The translations under genes and the position numbers were made by a program. A DNA stretch of 64,000 bases from Azoarcus olearius (GTDB lineage: Bacteria; Pseudomonadota; Gammaproteobacteria; Burkholderiales; Rhodocyclaceae). The notes below the pieces were generated by a model. The model was not told the DNA's origin. It worked only from the letters and a program-made list of their open reading frames with translations, and did not search any database. The stretch lies in the NCBI RefSeq assembly GCF_001682385.1, contig NZ_CP016210.1, positions 2,728,001-2,792,000 on the forward strand, given 5' to 3'. Position 1 is the first letter of the stretch, and each line of letters starts with the position of its first letter. Shown here piece by piece: positions 63,010-64,000 of the stretch.

Positions 63010-64000
63010 TCAGCGCCTTCCGTCGCGCGGCGTCAGTGTCAGGCAGAAGCGCGCGCCGCCGCCCGGATGGCCCTCGGCGCGGATCTCGCCGCCATGGCGG
63101 CGGACGATGCGCTGCACGGTGGCAAGGCCGATGCCGATACCGGGAAATTCGTCCTGCCGGTGCAGGCGGCGGAAGGGCTTGAACAGCTGTTCGGCGTAGG
63201 CCATGTCGAAACCGGCACCGTTATCGACGACACAGAAGCCGGGCAGGCCGTCGACCTCCGCGTACTCCACGGCGATACGCGGCTCCGGGCTCTTGCCGGT
63301 GTATTTCCACGCGTTGCCGAGCAGGTTGCGCAGCGCCGCCTCCACCATGCGCGCGTCGCCGCGGGTGCGCAGCCCCGGCGCCACCTCCACCTGTACGGCA
63401 CGATCCGGGTCCACCCGCGCGAGGTCAGCGAGGATCGCGCCGGCCATGGACGAGACGTCGATGTCGTCACGATGCAGTTCGCCGCCGGTGCTGCGCGACA
63501 GCTCCATGATGCCCTCGATCAGGTCGTTCATCTTGCGGCTCGCGAGAATGATCTGGTCGAGGAAGCCGTGCCCGTCGGCGTCCAGGCGGTCGCCGTAATC
63601 CTCCAGCAGCGCCTGGGCAAAGCCGCTCATCGCGCGCAGCGGCGAGCGCAGGTCGTGCGACACCGCGTAGGCGAAGCTGTCCAGTTCCTTGTTGGCGGCG
63701 GTCAGCTCGGCGGTGCGCGCCTCCACGCGTTGCTCCAGGCTGGCGTTGAGTTCGCGCAGCGCGGCGGCGGTTTCCATGCGCTCGGTGATGTCCTGCACGG
63801 TGCCCTTCAGTTCGACGATCACGCCGTTGGCGTCGCGCACCGGCTGCCCGCGCACCGTCGCCCAGCAGTGCGAGCCGTCCTCCCGCACGAACTCCACGTC
63901 GCATTCGTAGCCTTCGCCGGTTTCCAGCGAACGCTCGACAGCGGCGTTCAGGCGCTCCCAGCTCTCGGCACTGCACTGGCGCGAGACCTCCTCGTAGGGC
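63010..64000 (-). CDS. PAS sensor histidine kinase, N-terminus outside the window
   Basis: The frame is open to the last base, so the gene begins beyond the window; the visible part is about 329 residues. It contains the end of a PAS domain (VEFVREDGSHCWATVRGQPVRD), a coiled coil, HisKA (YAVSHDLRSPLRAMSGFAQALL) and ATPase (DNGAGFDMAYAEQLF). Strongly similar to the next kinase. The two-base gap between them indicates one operon with a single shared regulator. Confidence 0.93.
   Translation of the reverse strand, partial: PYEEVSRQCSAESWERLNAAVERSLETGEGYECDVEFVREDGSHCWATVRGQPVRDANGVIVELKGTVQDITERMETAAALRELNASLEQRVEARTAELTAANKELDSFAYAVSHDLRSPLRAMSGFAQALLEDYGDRLDADGHGFLDQIILASRKMNDLIEGIMELSRSTGGELHRDDIDVSSMAGAILADLARVDPDRAVQVEVAPGLRTRGDARMVEAALRNLLGNAWKYTGKSPEPRIAVEYAEVDGLPGFCVVDNGAGFDMAYAEQLFKPFRRLHRQDEFPGIGIGLATVQRIVRRHGGEIRAEGHPGGGARFCLTLTPRDGRR

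Overview
High-GC DNA from a metabolically versatile proteobacterium. The gene content points to a betaproteobacterium of the Azoarcus/Thauera/Aromatoleum type (Rhodocyclales): a Dmp-type multicomponent phenol hydroxylase with a meta-cleavage pathway, a gentisate pathway with a TRAP transporter, a fused indolepyruvate oxidoreductase, an NnrS protein and many PAS/GGDEF/kinase signalling proteins. This assignment is inferred from gene families and codon use; there is no rRNA or other marker gene in the window. I saw no tRNA, CRISPR array, transposase or integrase.

Layout. 1-9.3 kb: a truncated unknown gene, an Ohr peroxidase, a giant indolepyruvate:ferredoxin oxidoreductase with a divergent Lrp-type regulator, and a large haem/PAS/GAF diguanylate cyclase. 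9.3-19.4 kb (all minus strand): an acetate-type module with acs, then a small membrane protein, an SLC5-STAC histidine kinase, a receiver-only response regulator, a membrane protein fusing a degenerate histidine kinase to a DnaQ-like exonuclease, and an SLC5 symporter. 19.6-24.2 kb: class I fumarase, a small unknown protein, NnrS, and erythrose-4-phosphate dehydrogenase. 24.2-32.4 kb: a LysR regulator divergent from the 3-hydroxybenzoate/gentisate operon (dioxygenase, fumarylpyruvate hydrolase, 3-hydroxybenzoate 6-hydroxylase, maleylpyruvate isomerase) followed by DctP-DctQ-DctM, probably its uptake system.

32.5-51.4 kb: the phenol locus. Reading with transcription on the minus strand: ferredoxin dmpQ, phenol hydroxylase dmpKLMNOP, catechol 2,3-dioxygenase dmpB, (GntR-type regulator on the plus strand), a GlcG-like protein, dmpC, dmpE, an SDR, dmpF, dmpG, dmpH, dmpI and a MetA-type outer-membrane protein. 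The sigma-54 activator DmpR is divergent at the upstream end. Together these convert phenol to catechol, then through 2-hydroxymuconic semialdehyde and the 4-oxalocrotonate branch to pyruvate and acetyl-CoA. The hydrolytic-branch gene dmpD is not in the window. 51.4-53.7 kb: an AraC-type regulator and pobA (4-hydroxybenzoate to protocatechuate). 53.7-64 kb: two-component genes (HD-GYP regulator plus hybrid kinase; CheY-like regulator plus two paralogous PAS kinases, the last cut by the window end) interspersed with an SDR, a YqeY protein, a PaiB-like FMN protein and an Arg-rich lipoprotein.

The most interesting signals are (1) the degenerate-kinase/exonuclease fusion inside the SLC5/STAC two-component cluster; (2) a palindrome built on ATCTCGAGAT that recurs at four control points of the phenol locus and is a candidate operator for the local GntR regulator, next to clear DmpR-type upstream activator palindromes; and (3) a family of mosaic intergenic repeats bounded by CCCCTTGAAGGGG palindromes, which has entered the phenol hydroxylase operon between dmpN, dmpO and dmpP and forms an exact 100-bp tandem array inside the TRAP operon.
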